Numbered from the stretch's first letter, positions 46,535 to 55,757 are shown. The stretch: 64,000 nt of DNA from Candidatus Kapaibacterium sp. (GCA_026003475.1 BPHJ01000001.1:124001-188000), one strand, 5' to 3'. Notes: a model not told the origin generated them from the sequence alone. Translations and numbers: made by a program.

Positions 46535-47817
46535 CCAGTTCTGTCGGTGCTGACTCGATCGCGACGAGGTTCGATCAAGAGCCGAGCGCCCGGCTGGAAG
46601 GTCAAGTAATACCACAGCCACTCGGTGAGCACCGCAAGCCGATTGCGGAAACGGATCAAGAACGCGATGTGGACTGCTGCCCAGAGAAGCCATGCCACAA
46701 GTCCGTTGAGGCGGAGTCCGAATGGAAAAGTGGCGACCGCTTTTGCACGTCCGATTGTTGCCAGCATTCCTTTATCACGGTAGCGAAACCATTGCCGTTT
46801 TGGCGGAGGTGTGCCTGCTGCGATAATGCGAGCGACGTAGCGACCTTGCTGGAGCGCAACAGGTGCTAAGGCTGGTAGTTCTCCGCGCCGTGGGTCTCGG
46901 TAGCATGCTGCATCGCCAATGACAAACACGTTGGGATAGCCCGGCACCGAGCAATCCAACTCGACGATGACGCGGCCAGAAGGGTCAAGTGGCACCCCAA
47001 GCGTGCGCAGAAATGCTGGTGCACGGTTTCCTGCTGCCCAAATTGTCGTCCGTGCCGGGATGCTCTCTCCAGAATCGAGTTGCACCTGATCGCAGCAGAC
47101 CTCCACGACACGAGCGTTTGTTTGCACCTCTACACCAAGATCGGAAAGTGCGCGATGGGCTTTTTCGGAAAGTTGGTGCGGAAATGCAGGGAGAATCCTC
47201 TTGCCAGCTTCGATAAGAACAATCCGAATTGCCGTCGGATCAAGCGCCGGGAAATCTTTGGCCATCGTATAGCGGCCAATCTCGGCGAGTGCGCCGGCGA
47301 CTTCAACGCCTGTCGGCCCACCACCGACAACCACAAAGGTGGTCCACTGCTGTTTGATCGCCGGATCAGTGGACGCATCTGCCTGCTCGTAGGCAGCAAG
47401 GATGCGGCGACGAATCTCCAGCGCGTCTGCGAGCGTTTTCAAGCCCGGTGCACAGACTTCCCACTGGTCGTTGCCGAAGTAGTGATGATGGGATCCGGGT
47501 GCAAGAACAAGGTGCGTGTACGGTAGCGTGCCACTCTGACGGCAGGTGATGGCTTGTTGTTCAAGGTTGACCGCAGTGACCTCGTCGAGGAGAACTGTAA
47601 CGTTCCGGTAGCGCCGAACAATGCTGCGTATTGGGGCGGCAATGTCTGCAGGGGAGAGTGCGGCAGTGGCAACCTGGTACAAGAGTGGTTGGAAGAGGTG
47701 GTGGTTGGTTTTGTCAATAAGCACGACCGGTAAGGGAGTATCTCCCAATCGCCGGGCAACTTCCAGGCCACCAAAACCAGCACCGACGATAATAACACCC
47801 GGGGTTGCATTAGTCAT
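46531..47817 (-). CDS. ndh: Type II NADH:quinone oxidoreductase Ndh
   Basis: 428 residues. Two dinucleotide-binding folds: FAD (VIIVGAGFGGLEVARRL, near the start) and NADH (FVVVGGGPTGVEVAGALAEIG, about 150-170), plus NVFVIGDAA. A C-terminal hydrophobic, aromatic stretch (LVAWLLWAAVHIAFLIRF) anchors it to the inner membrane. It oxidises NADH and reduces menaquinone without pumping protons. The start overlaps the SemiSWEET gene by 8 bp. ATG 47817 chosen over upstream starts that lack homology. Confidence 0.93.
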   Translation of the reverse strand: MTNATPGVIIVGAGFGGLEVARRLGDTPLPVVLIDKTNHHLFQPLLYQVATAALSPADIAAPIRSIVRRYRNVTVLLDEVTAVNLEQQAITCRQSGTLPYTHLVLAPGSHHHYFGNDQWEVCAPGLKTLADALEIRRRILAAYEQADASTDPAIKQQWTTFVVVGGGPTGVEVAGALAEIGRYTMAKDFPALDPTAIRIVLIEAGKRILPAFPHQLSEKAHRALSDLGVEVQTNARVVEVCCDQVQLDSGESIPARTTIWAAGNRAPAFLRTLGVPLDPSGRVIVELDCSVPGYPNVFVIGDAACYRDPRRGELPALAPVALQQGRYVARIIAAGTPPPKRQWFRYRDKGMLATIGRAKAVATFPFGLRLNGLVAWLLWAAVHIAFLIRFRNRLAVLTEWLWYYLTFQPGARLLIEPRRDRVSTDRTG

Positions 47818-48124
47818 TGTGCAGCAGCGGAGATGTCGCATTTTGGTCGGAGGGAATCCTGTGCCGCTGCAGATAATGCCACTGCATCGTGCGGAAGGCG
47901 ATATAGCCAACGATCACAAGTCCGACAACATTGGCAGCGATAATGACGCTATTCCCGATCGCCAACCCGTAGAGCAGCCAGAGCACCGCGCCGATGGTTG
48001 CCATGCTAAACGCATGCAGCGAAAGCTGCTCGACGTCTCCGGTGCGCCAAACGCGTAGCGCTTGGGGGAGCATGGCAAAGGTCGAAAACAATGCTGCAAT
48101 GTAACCGAGCAAGTCAATGCCCAT
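47810..48124 (-). CDS. SemiSWEET sugar transporter
   Basis: 104 residues, three membrane helices, with the PQ motif (FAMLPQALRVWRTGDVEQLS) and a second-helix block SMATIGAVLWLLYGLAIG typical of bacterial SemiSWEET proteins. These work as homodimers that equilibrate sugars across the inner membrane. Overlap with ndh implies co-translation, though no functional link is known. Confidence 0.9.
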   Translation of the reverse strand: MGIDLLGYIAALFSTFAMLPQALRVWRTGDVEQLSLHAFSMATIGAVLWLLYGLAIGNSVIIAANVVGLVIVGYIAFRTMQWHYLQRHRIPSDQNATSPLLHND

Positions 48125-48145
48125 CGGAGTTGTTGTGCATGGTTG

Positions 48146-49462
48146 CTACAATGCTGTGCCGCTGCAAGCAGCGATGATAGTGTCGTAGCCGCCTGCTTGG
48201 AGCGACCGTGCGTAGATAAAAGCGACGAATGTATGGCCAGAGGCGCTGTTGTTGCCCTCGAACTCTTCGAAGCTCAGCGACCGCACCGAGCCAGTATCGG
48301 CGTCGAGGTGTCCAGTGGCGTACATGTAGGCATGCTGTCCGCGCCGCACCCATTGGCGCAGTCGGTAGTAGCGTTGGGTTGAGTCGTAGATCATCATCCA
48401 CTCCGGGCTGGGATGCCAACTGTTCATTGAGCCAACGACGAATACGTCTTCGTTCGGTACGGGGAGATTTTCTGGATCAAGGATGAATTCAATCGGCACG
48501 TACTCATCATCAGAAGGCGCAACACTACTGGTCAACATCGCAGCTTGGCTTGTTGACCACAAGCCGAATTGTCCCCGGCGACGAAGGTCTGCCATAGGCA
48601 AGCGAATGGGAGTCGTTGACCGAGGAAAGAGACCGGGGTTTTGGGCATCGAGGCGGCGGTAATCATTTTCGCATGGGATACCTTCGATTCGAAAGCGTTT
48701 GATCCCCCCAACCAAACCGGTGATCGTTGTTGGCGTAGAGCGGAGCGAGAGGGACGATCGGCCAGTTCCTTGCGTGCCGCGAACGATCAGGGGTTCGTAC
48801 CAGCGGTGCATACGGTAAAAAACCGCCGTGGTGATTTGTGCATCGGTGTAGCCGCGGACGTTGCCCACGCTTGCTTCGAGGATTCGCGCCGAAGGTGCCG
48901 CTCGGTGGCGTGGCTGATAGAAGTCCGTTAGCACGGTGAGCATGCATTCGGCTGCTGGTTCGATAGCAAAAAAGCGTGCTTCAGCAAGGGGGCGCTGCTC
49001 GCGTCCAAGTTCATAGAAGAGTACCTTCCAGTTTCCACCGACTGGCACGCGTAACGTTGGGGATGGTATCTGTACGACAGCGCGATGCGTGTAGTAGCGT
49101 GACTGCGGTGGAGCCATGCGCCAATCCAGGACGACCGCGCGCGCTGCTGTTGGATCGAGGGTAAACGGGTTGTTGTCGGGTTCCCATGTTGCCGTGCAAT
49201 GTTGGAGGACAGCAACCAAATCTGGTGGAACACTGGCGGCGACATCAAGCTCGATCGTGAGCGATAGCGAGCCGAGCGACGCTCCGGCTGGTGCAGAAGA
49301 GGACTGTATCAACAGAACTGGTGGCTGTTGCTCATCACCTGTGCCGTAAATGCGGACCATGCGCACAAGTGGTGGAAGGCGTTCGCTGGTCCAGAGTGTG
49401 TCGGCAGCCGGCGAGCATACAACAGCGATGCAGAAGAAGGCTGTAAGATGGAGAAGTTTCAT
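48146..49462 (-). CDS. T9SS-associated plug-family protein (DUF5103)
   Basis: 438 residues with a signal peptide (MKLLHLTAFFCIAVVCSPA). Beta-rich throughout, with the DUF5103 features GNWKVLFYELGREQRPLAEARFF (in shorter pieces) and the C-terminal DVFVVGSMNSWHP carbohydrate-binding-like module. In Bacteroidota this family includes the plug that closes the type IX secretion channel. It therefore implies a functional T9SS, in line with the Por-sorted protein at 49.9-52.4 kb. Confidence 0.8.
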   Translation of the reverse strand: MKLLHLTAFFCIAVVCSPAADTLWTSERLPPLVRMVRIYGTGDEQQPPVLLIQSSSAPAGASLGSLSLTIELDVAASVPPDLVAVLQHCTATWEPDNNPFTLDPTAARAVVLDWRMAPPQSRYYTHRAVVQIPSPTLRVPVGGNWKVLFYELGREQRPLAEARFFAIEPAAECMLTVLTDFYQPRHRAAPSARILEASVGNVRGYTDAQITTAVFYRMHRWYEPLIVRGTQGTGRSSLSLRSTPTTITGLVGGIKRFRIEGIPCENDYRRLDAQNPGLFPRSTTPIRLPMADLRRRGQFGLWSTSQAAMLTSSVAPSDDEYVPIEFILDPENLPVPNEDVFVVGSMNSWHPSPEWMMIYDSTQRYYRLRQWVRRGQHAYMYATGHLDADTGSVRSLSFEEFEGNNSASGHTFVAFIYARSLQAGGYDTIIAACSGTAL

Positions 49463-49473
49463 TTCGAACAAAA

Positions 49474-49854
49474 TTACTGCCCCTTGGCCAGCACACGCGA
49501 CAGTGCTGCTTCGTATTGGTGACGGTTCCGGCGCGGCAGTTGTGCGATGACCAACCGGTAGGAATGCACGATGAGGTCGTTGACCAGAACTTGAGGTAGG
49601 CTGCCATCGAGTACGAGAGTATTCCAGTGGCGTTTGTTCATGTGGTAACCAGGTTGAATGGCTGCGTACTGCTCACGCAATTCCTGCGCCCGGGATGGCT
49701 CGCATTTGAGGTTCAGCCATGGAGGAACATGGTCGAGCCCAACCAAAGCAAAGATGCGTTGTTCGACTGAATATACCAGGGTCGTCGGGCCAAAAGGGAA
49801 GCGCATCTGTGCTCCTGGGAGCCGTTGGCAGTATTCGAGAACACGATCGAGCAT
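49474..49854 (-). CDS. MmcQ/YjbR family protein
   Basis: 126 residues, CyaY-like fold family. Typical landmarks: FPFGPTTLVYSV, PPWLNLKCEPSRAQELRE, GYHMNKRHWNTLVLDGSLP. DNA-binding is suggested for members but the biochemical role is unknown. It lies 11 bp upstream of the DUF5103 gene on the same strand. Confidence 0.9.
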   Translation of the reverse strand: MLDRVLEYCQRLPGAQMRFPFGPTTLVYSVEQRIFALVGLDHVPPWLNLKCEPSRAQELREQYAAIQPGYHMNKRHWNTLVLDGSLPQVLVNDLIVHSYRLVIAQLPRRNRHQYEAALSRVLAKGQ

Positions 49855-49880
49855 TTGCGTAGCGTTACAACAGTGCGAAC

Positions 49881-49922
49881 AAAAAAGCGGAGCCTTCCAC
49901 CGTTGCCAGTGGAAGGCTCCGT
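49881..49922 (-). terminator. Strong intrinsic terminator
   Basis: A 12-13 bp stem, GGAGCCTTCCAC (49889-49900) with GTGGAAGGCTCC (49909-49920), followed on the minus strand by GC and six T (49886-49881). It lies 22 bp past the stop of the Por-sorted protein and ends its transcript. Confidence 0.9.
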
Positions 49923-49943
49923 GTACGGCGTGGAGGTGGTGCC

Positions 49944-52388
49944 TTACTTGACGACAACCACTGGAACACTGATATGCTCGGCGCCACTCCGCAGAACCAA
50001 ACGGTAAACACCACTTGGCAATGATGCGGCGTCGAGGTGGAAGCTCTGTTGTCCGGTGATGCTCGTTGCAAGGGTGGCAACTTCGGCACCGCGAGCATCG
50101 AGCAATATGGCGGTTGCAGGGGTTGCAGCATTGGCACTTGCTGTCACGATTGCATCGCTGACAACCGGATTGGGAGCAAGCTTGAGCGAAAGATTCGCAC
50201 TGACTGCTTCGGTAGACTCCACGCTTGATGCCTGTACACCATCGCCGATGACAGTAAGGTCCGCGTCGCCACCATTGGAGCGGATATGGAAGACCGCTGC
50301 TTGAATGTCCTCGACCTTTTTCGGTCGGAATTCGATCGTGACGGCATGTTCTTGGCCCGGAGCAACAGTGATTGGTGTGGTGCCACCATCGGTGACAACA
50401 AACACATCTGCATACTCGGCCTGATCAGCTGGATCCATCGAAATTTCGCTAACAACCAGATCAGCGCTGCCGCTATTGCGAATCTTGAAGGTGTGTGCTT
50501 TTTTGCTGCCAACAGGAACAGCATCAAACTGGATGAAGTTCTCGCTCGTGGTCTGGATAAGCTCGAGCTTTGGTTGGGGAGCGATAGTCGCGGTCACCCA
50601 ATCCATCATCTTCTGCGCCAGTTGATTCCGCGCCGTTACATTCGAAATGGCTTCTAAACCAAAAGTGGTATAGATAATCCGTGTATTGTTCGATTCAACC
50701 CGGATTCCACCGATGTACTGCGTGTTGTTGTCGTAGGTGAAAATGGGTACGGCCGGACCTCCGCTAACAAGCTCGAGAACATCCGTGAAGAGGTTGTAGT
50801 ATTGGGTTGACTCATTGAGCGTTATGTTGACGCCATTGCTGATGGGATCGCCGCTCACGCCTTGCACGGTGAACGTCTGCAAGCCGGTAATGTTACCCTG
50901 GGAGTCGTACGTAAAGTGATAGTACGATGTTTGTTGAGTACCTGCACTTATCGTGATTGGGAAGGTTTTCACGTTCGAGATGCCAAGCGTGTTGCGGAGG
51001 AAATTCCGAGTGGTCATATTCGCACCACTGGCCTTGTAGGCAAGGAATGCTTCCAATGGAGCGGAGAGGAAGATGCGTTTGTTCTGATTCACCCAGCTTG
51101 TAACTTGGTCAATGATTTGTTGTATGTGGAGCGCGCCACGGTTGGCGTAGTCAATCGGAAGGACGATCGCTTCACAGGGGAGTGCATTGCCATACTCGAT
51201 CGCGGCAAGCGGTGGAATGAGTGCGGTTTCGCTTGCATACTTGCTCCCGCTGGTGATGGCTTGAATGAATGGCGTAATACCTGCTCCCATGTAGCCATAC
51301 ACTATTGCATACTTAGTTTGTTCGGTCATATAGCCGCAGGGGTACGTCGTTGTTTGGTTGGGGCCGGTTCCTTGTGGAATAGCATCAACGACTGCAAGTG
51401 CAAAGCTGCCGCTGTTAGGTGCGGAAAGTTGGATTGTTGCTGTTTTTTCTTCACCGGGTTGGAGTGTCAAGGTCGAGGGACTCACCGAAATCATCCATCC
51501 TGTCGGCTGGAGTGTTTGCGTCGTGTTGACTTGAAGTCTGACCGTTTGTGGGCGTTCTGTTGGGTTCGTGATTGTCAGTTGATGTGAGATGCTTCCATTC
51601 CGAGTAATAAAGCCGAAGCGGGGAGCAGCAGCGGTTATTTCAACGCGGTTGAGCGTGGAAGCTGCCTGAAGAACCTCTTTGGTTGCATCAAGCTGGACGA
51701 AGGCAATGACGTACTGACTGTTGGGTGCCCAAACACTATTGGTGCCGCGGGAATAGGTGAACGTGAACGTCCTTTGTTCTCCTGCTGCTAAGGTAAGCGC
51801 TGTTCCGCTGGCGTTCGGAAGGGCTTTCAGTAAGGCGTAATCGAATTCGGTGTACACATGCTGGGATTGCCCTTGCAGTTGTGCGGTCAAGTCGGCGTAG
51901 TGGTTGAGCACCATTACTTGGAGTTTTGCACCACTGATTGCAGTTGTCCCGTCGTTCTTGAGTGTGACGGTTACTTCGATCGGGGTCTTTGTTTGATCCT
52001 CACTGATGGTCAATGCCAGGGGTGTCGATTGGGCTTTGACCTGATCGGCGGCTTGACGCAGCGCGGCGACACTGTTAGGGTAAATTTTGGTCCCACTCAT
52101 GTAGCCATCCGGAATTCCAGTGACGCCGTAGTAACTGCGACGGGCCATGTTGTCGGAGGAATTATAGACGTTGTACGGGTCACCGGGCGCCGGCCAATCC
52201 ATGTGGTAGGTAACAACTACTACATCCGGCGACTGCTCGGCAAATTGCTTGACGTACGGCTTGACGGCCAAGCATGGCGGGCATGTGCTCGAAGTGAATT
52301 CTTCGAACAGTGGCGTGCGCGGATGTTGTGCAGATGCAACGACGGCGATCAGCGCCATCATCAGCAACAGGGAACCAAAGCGCTTCAT
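49944..52388 (-). CDS. Omp28-like secreted protein with thioredoxin fold and T9SS sorting domain
   Basis: 814 residues: signal peptide (1-20), a thioredoxin-like domain with an intact CPPC (Cys36, Cys39), beta-sandwich repeats, a family-typical choice-of-anchor/ASH-like domain (FDAVPVGSKKAHTFKIRNSG), and a C-terminal Por secretion signal of about 80 residues (LKLAPNPVVSDAIV, LDARGAEVATL, SGVYRLVLRSG). It should cross the outer membrane by the T9SS and be surface-attached or released. The CPPC suggests disulfide handling outside the cell. It has its own promoter and terminator. Confidence 0.9.
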   Translation of the reverse strand: MKRFGSLLLMMALIAVVASAQHPRTPLFEEFTSSTCPPCLAVKPYVKQFAEQSPDVVVVTYHMDWPAPGDPYNVYNSSDNMARRSYYGVTGIPDGYMSGTKIYPNSVAALRQAADQVKAQSTPLALTISEDQTKTPIEVTVTLKNDGTTAISGAKLQVMVLNHYADLTAQLQGQSQHVYTEFDYALLKALPNASGTALTLAAGEQRTFTFTYSRGTNSVWAPNSQYVIAFVQLDATKEVLQAASTLNRVEITAAAPRFGFITRNGSISHQLTITNPTERPQTVRLQVNTTQTLQPTGWMISVSPSTLTLQPGEEKTATIQLSAPNSGSFALAVVDAIPQGTGPNQTTTYPCGYMTEQTKYAIVYGYMGAGITPFIQAITSGSKYASETALIPPLAAIEYGNALPCEAIVLPIDYANRGALHIQQIIDQVTSWVNQNKRIFLSAPLEAFLAYKASGANMTTRNFLRNTLGISNVKTFPITISAGTQQTSYYHFTYDSQGNITGLQTFTVQGVSGDPISNGVNITLNESTQYYNLFTDVLELVSGGPAVPIFTYDNNTQYIGGIRVESNNTRIIYTTFGLEAISNVTARNQLAQKMMDWVTATIAPQPKLELIQTTSENFIQFDAVPVGSKKAHTFKIRNSGSADLVVSEISMDPADQAEYADVFVVTDGGTTPITVAPGQEHAVTIEFRPKKVEDIQAAVFHIRSNGGDADLTVIGDGVQASSVESTEAVSANLSLKLAPNPVVSDAIVTASANAATPATAILLDARGAEVATLATSITGQQSFHLDAASLPSGVYRLVLRSGAEHISVPVVVVK

Positions 52389-52514
52389 TGTGGGTGCTCC
52401 AACGGTTGTGAAACATGAATAAGGAAAAACGACATCACGTCAGAAAGTGCTGCCGCATCCAGGGAGAATTACCGTTGCTTAGCGCAGCGGCTGAAATACT
52501 CCTTGTATCCGGCT

Positions 52515-52546
52515 CAAACTTACAACAAAATTGGGTAATATCCAAA
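52515..52546 (-). promoter_or_regulatory. Bacteroidota-type promoter (perfect match)
   Basis: On the minus strand: TTTG (52546-52543), 20-bp spacer, TAAGTTTG (52522-52515). All consensus positions match. It drives the Omp28-like gene with a leader of about 120 nt. Confidence 0.65.
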
Positions 52547-52553
52547 TGCCTGT

Positions 52554-53435
52554 TCAATCATTGTCCAGAGGAGAGATTTCGAACTCTCCGACCACCAGAC
52601 AATGGTCGCTGATGCGGCTGGCGCTGTGGTCGGGCAGCATTGCTCGATGGTCAATCATCCGGAGCCGCTCCGGATGCCAATGTCGGGCAGCACTGGTGGA
52701 TGCAAGAATGTGGTCAATTGCCTTGCGGCGGTGATCCAGGCACGAAGTCAATCCCTCGGTCAGAAACACCAATGCTGAATCGCGTTCGAGTGCGGTGAGC
52801 GTAGATTGCCGGGATCGCTTGGGGAAGTCGTTGAAGTCCCCGATGATGAGCACGTCGCGTTCGCTGGTCGTTGTCAGTACCGAATCTGCCCAGCACGCCA
52901 GGATTGCCGCTTGCTCGCGTCGCTGCTCGATTGCACGCCGGCGAAGCTCCTCGGTCGAGTCGTAGCGCGAGGACGACTTGAGGTGCACGACCATCATCAG
53001 CCAGTCGAAGGCACCCTTGCGGCAACTGACGATGAAGCCCGCGCGATTCCGTTCGGGATCAACCGCCAAGGGGTAGTAGTCCCCGATGGGAGTACAGTCG
53101 AGTCCGTCTCGGTAGAGAACGCCAACGTTTTGGCGATGCCCGCCCCGACTGAGCGCGCCATGCCAGCCAGGCATGTAGCGCAGCAATCGGTGTAAAGCGC
53201 TGTCGTTTTCGATTTCCTGTACGGCTACGACCTCAGCGCCGCTTTCGCTGATCAATTGTGCGATAGCTGCATAGTCGGCATCCGTGCGCGGCTTCTGTTC
53301 CGGTTCGATGCCGTCGCCAAGCCACTCGATATTGAAAGTGCCAATGCTGACCGTCGGTGGTGGCTGGTGGGATGTGGCGCAGCTGAGCAGCGCCACGCTC
53401 ACTGCCATCAGGGAGCAAAGGAAAATCATTCGCAT
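52554..53435 (-). CDS. Endonuclease/exonuclease/phosphatase-family lipoprotein
   Basis: 293 residues. A lipobox (ALLSC, Cys19) predicts a lipoprotein in the envelope. The EEP fold has its usual residues: GTFNIEWL (Asn), VVAVQEIEN (Glu), MVVHLKSS, IIGDFNDFP (Asp/Asn) and a C-terminal SDHCLVV (Asp-His). It should cleave phosphodiesters, DNA or phospholipid-type head groups, outside the cytoplasm. Start at ATG 53435 with two further in-frame Met close by. Confidence 0.85.
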   Translation of the reverse strand: MRMIFLCSLMAVSVALLSCATSHQPPPTVSIGTFNIEWLGDGIEPEQKPRTDADYAAIAQLISESGAEVVAVQEIENDSALHRLLRYMPGWHGALSRGGHRQNVGVLYRDGLDCTPIGDYYPLAVDPERNRAGFIVSCRKGAFDWLMMVVHLKSSSRYDSTEELRRRAIEQRREQAAILACWADSVLTTTSERDVLIIGDFNDFPKRSRQSTLTALERDSALVFLTEGLTSCLDHRRKAIDHILASTSAARHWHPERLRMIDHRAMLPDHSASRISDHCLVVGEFEISPLDND

Positions 53436-53471
53436 GAAGTGCTGCGACAGTATTCGTGGATGTACAGGCCG

Positions 53472-53479
53472 CAAACATA
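53472..53479 (-). promoter_or_regulatory. Possible -7 element for the nuclease-like gene
   Basis: TATGTTTG on the minus strand, 36 bp before the ATG. No matching -33 element. Confidence 0.35.
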
Positions 53480-53536
53480 CCGTTCAGCGATGGAACGCTG
53501 GTATTTTTGAAGCGGCACGTTTCGATAGCATGAGGC

Positions 53537-54235
53537 ATGAATGTTGGCATTGTGATTCCGGCGGCAGGAAATGGTCAGCGGTTCGGTGGGCAGTTGCCCA
53601 AGCAGTATCGTGTCCTCTGCGGCGTACCGGTTATTATCCGGGCACTGTCGGCGGTGCGCACGGCGTTCCCGGCAGCATCGGTCGTCATTGCCTGCGATGG
53701 TCGGTGGGCGTCGCATCTGGAGCAGGTGCTTACTGAGTATCGCGCAAACCAAGCAGTTGCTATCGTTGATGGAGGTTCCACCCGTCAGGAATCGGTTCGC
53801 TACGCACTTGCTCACCCGTCACTGGCATCGGCAGAGCTTGTTGTCATCCACGATGCAGCGCGACCGCTTGCAACGCCGTCCCTTGCGCAGCGCGTGACCG
53901 AAGCAGCGCAACGCAGTGGGGCAGCAATACCCGTTTTCCAGCCCAAAGACACGGTCAAGCTCCTCGGTGGCGATGGTCGTACCGTCGAATCCACCGTACC
54001 ACGCACCCGCGTCGGGCTTGCACAGACACCGCAAGCCTTCTACCGCGAACTCCTGATCGAAGCGCACCACGAAGCATATCGTGACCATTTCGAAGGTACC
54101 GACGATGCCAGCATTGTCGAGTACGCTGGGCATCCCGTGACGGCAATCGAGGGAGAAGAAACCAACATCAAAATCACCACGCCGCTCGATTGGGCTATTG
54201 CCGAACATCTTGTCTCCACCCTCAATCAAGCATAA
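53537..54235 (+). CDS. ispD: 2-C-methyl-D-erythritol 4-phosphate cytidylyltransferase IspD
   Basis: 232 residues. Starts IVIPAAGNGQRFGGQLPKQY, the CTP-binding signature, with VVIHDAARPLATP and EGEETNIKITTPLDW at the end. It makes CDP-methylerythritol in the non-mevalonate isoprenoid pathway. recO begins 2 bp after its stop. Confidence 0.95.
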   Translation: MNVGIVIPAAGNGQRFGGQLPKQYRVLCGVPVIIRALSAVRTAFPAASVVIACDGRWASHLEQVLTEYRANQAVAIVDGGSTRQESVRYALAHPSLASAELVVIHDAARPLATPSLAQRVTEAAQRSGAAIPVFQPKDTVKLLGGDGRTVESTVPRTRVGLAQTPQAFYRELLIEAHHEAYRDHFEGTDDASIVEYAGHPVTAIEGEETNIKITTPLDWAIAEHLVSTLNQA

Positions 54236-54237
54236 CA

Positions 54238-54951
54238 ATGCTGGTGCGCACGCAGGCAATCGTCCTCCGCCGGATACGCTACAGTGATTCGAGCATCATT
54301 GCCACTGTCCTGACTCCGGAATATGGGGTCGAAAGTATCCTTGCCAAAGGTGCACGAACAGCAAAAAGTCGCGTTGCTGGGATTTTGCAGCCACTCGAGC
54401 ACACCGAATTGCAGTACTATGCCAAACCAGGGCGTCAGTTACACCTGCTCGGCAGCGCCGAACGCATGGTTCTCCGCCAACGTTTGCATTCCAGCTACGA
54501 CCACACTCTTGCAGGATTGGCTATGCTCGAGACGGTGCTGCGCTTGGAGTTGCCGGGTCATCCAGCCGATGCAGTGTTTGCTCTTCTTGCCGATGCGCTG
54601 GCTGCGCTTGACGCTGCCGAAGCAAACGTGGCTGCGTTTCCCGTTGCCTTTGCCTTCCGCTTTGCAGCAGCGCATGGATTTCGCTTGAGTGCTCCCAGGG
54701 CTGATCTTCTATCGGACTCGGTGTTTGCGGTTGATACAGGACACTTACTGCCCGCATCTGCAAACCAAACACACGGTGTGGCACTTGATGCGGAAACAGC
54801 ACAGACCCTTCTTGCGCTGGCAACAGTACCGTTTAGTGCGATTCCAATGCTGGAGCTATCGTCAGAAGCCGTCGTCGCTTGTCAGGAGCTTGCCGCGCTC
54901 TTTCTGGCATTCCACTTTGAGCGTCCCGTCAGGCGAAGGCAGACCTTTTAG
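54238..54951 (+). CDS. recO: DNA repair protein RecO
   Basis: 237 residues. The N-terminal OB-fold (TQAIVLRRIRYSDSSIIATVLTPEYG) and LLGSAERMVLRQRL fit RecO. The usual zinc-finger cysteines of the C-terminal domain are not seen. RecO loads RecA with RecR at gapped DNA. It shares a TTAG stop tetranucleotide with the convergent esterase-like gene. Confidence 0.85.
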   Translation: MLVRTQAIVLRRIRYSDSSIIATVLTPEYGVESILAKGARTAKSRVAGILQPLEHTELQYYAKPGRQLHLLGSAERMVLRQRLHSSYDHTLAGLAMLETVLRLELPGHPADAVFALLADALAALDAAEANVAAFPVAFAFRFAAAHGFRLSAPRADLLSDSVFAVDTGHLLPASANQTHGVALDAETAQTLLALATVPFSAIPMLELSSEAVVACQELAALFLAFHFERPVRRRQTF

Positions 54952-55676
54952 GATTCGTTGATGCTACCGTAGATAATGTTGCGGCTCATGGTCAGTTCCT
55001 CGGGCAAAATGGTATTGGTGCGCCGCTCGTAGGTCAGTGCGACAACCTTGTAGCCGGACTGCTTGAGGAGCTGGACCGTTTGTGTAAAGCGGACGCGTGC
55101 ACCAGCCGGTTGCGCATTCGATGCAGTGATGAGCATCTTCGTTGTTGGGGAAGCCAGGTTGAATCGGTCACTGGTGTCGAGACTGCTGCCAAGCAGAACA
55201 CCCGAGAAGGCAACGATGGCGTTGAGTGGGTACGCATTCCGTGCTGCATACTCGAGTGCCAGGCATGCACCCTCAGCAAAACCGAAAAGAGTGATTGCTT
55301 CAATGGGAATGTGCTCTACCAGTCGTTGGAGTACATGCTCAATCACCCCCAAACTGATATCCAAGCAGGGACGCTGCCGATCGAGCGCTGCATCGAATTC
55401 TTGGCAGGGATACCAAAAGTGCTTCCACTGTGGCGGCTGAAGACCGATGACAGCAGTGGCCGGAGTATTCGGGGATGACGCAATCGAGGCAGCAAGATGG
55501 AAAAACCGTGCTGGGTCGCTCCACCGATTCGGAAGCGCAATGATAGCCTGCTCAGCAGTCCCGAGAGGAGAGCCGAGAAGATGGACAGGGAATACCTGCT
55601 GTGCCAGACAGACCTCTGTCCACGGCTGTGGCTGCATGTGCTCTGTGCTCGGAGCCTGTACGTGTGTTGGATTCAT
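54948..55676 (-). CDS. Alpha/beta-hydrolase-like protein lacking the catalytic serine
   Basis: 242 residues. It resembles the phospholipase/carboxylesterase group, with core strands (AIIALPNRW), and the nucleophile elbow reads LFGFAEGACLALEYA where active members have GFSxG. The Ser-to-Ala change should abolish esterase activity, suggesting a pseudoenzyme with a binding or regulatory role, or decay. The later Asp/His part is weak too. ATG 55676 chosen. Confidence 0.7.
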   Translation of the reverse strand: MNPTHVQAPSTEHMQPQPWTEVCLAQQVFPVHLLGSPLGTAEQAIIALPNRWSDPARFFHLAASIASSPNTPATAVIGLQPPQWKHFWYPCQEFDAALDRQRPCLDISLGVIEHVLQRLVEHIPIEAITLFGFAEGACLALEYAARNAYPLNAIVAFSGVLLGSSLDTSDRFNLASPTTKMLITASNAQPAGARVRFTQTVQLLKQSGYKVVALTYERRTNTILPEELTMSRNIIYGSINES

Positions 55677-55744
55677 TGTGCCGAGCAGGGGTAGTCTATT
55701 CGAAGTATCGTCCGGCTGGGGTGATTTCTTGAGCGCAGTGCTGG

Positions 55745-55752
55745 TATCTTTG
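55745..55752 (+). promoter_or_regulatory. Possible -7 element near lipoprotein gene
   Basis: TATCTTTG matches TANNTTTG but is only 5 bp before the ATG at 55758; if used, translation would start at ATG 55770 or be leaderless. Confidence 0.3.
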
Positions 55753-55757
55753 TCGGT

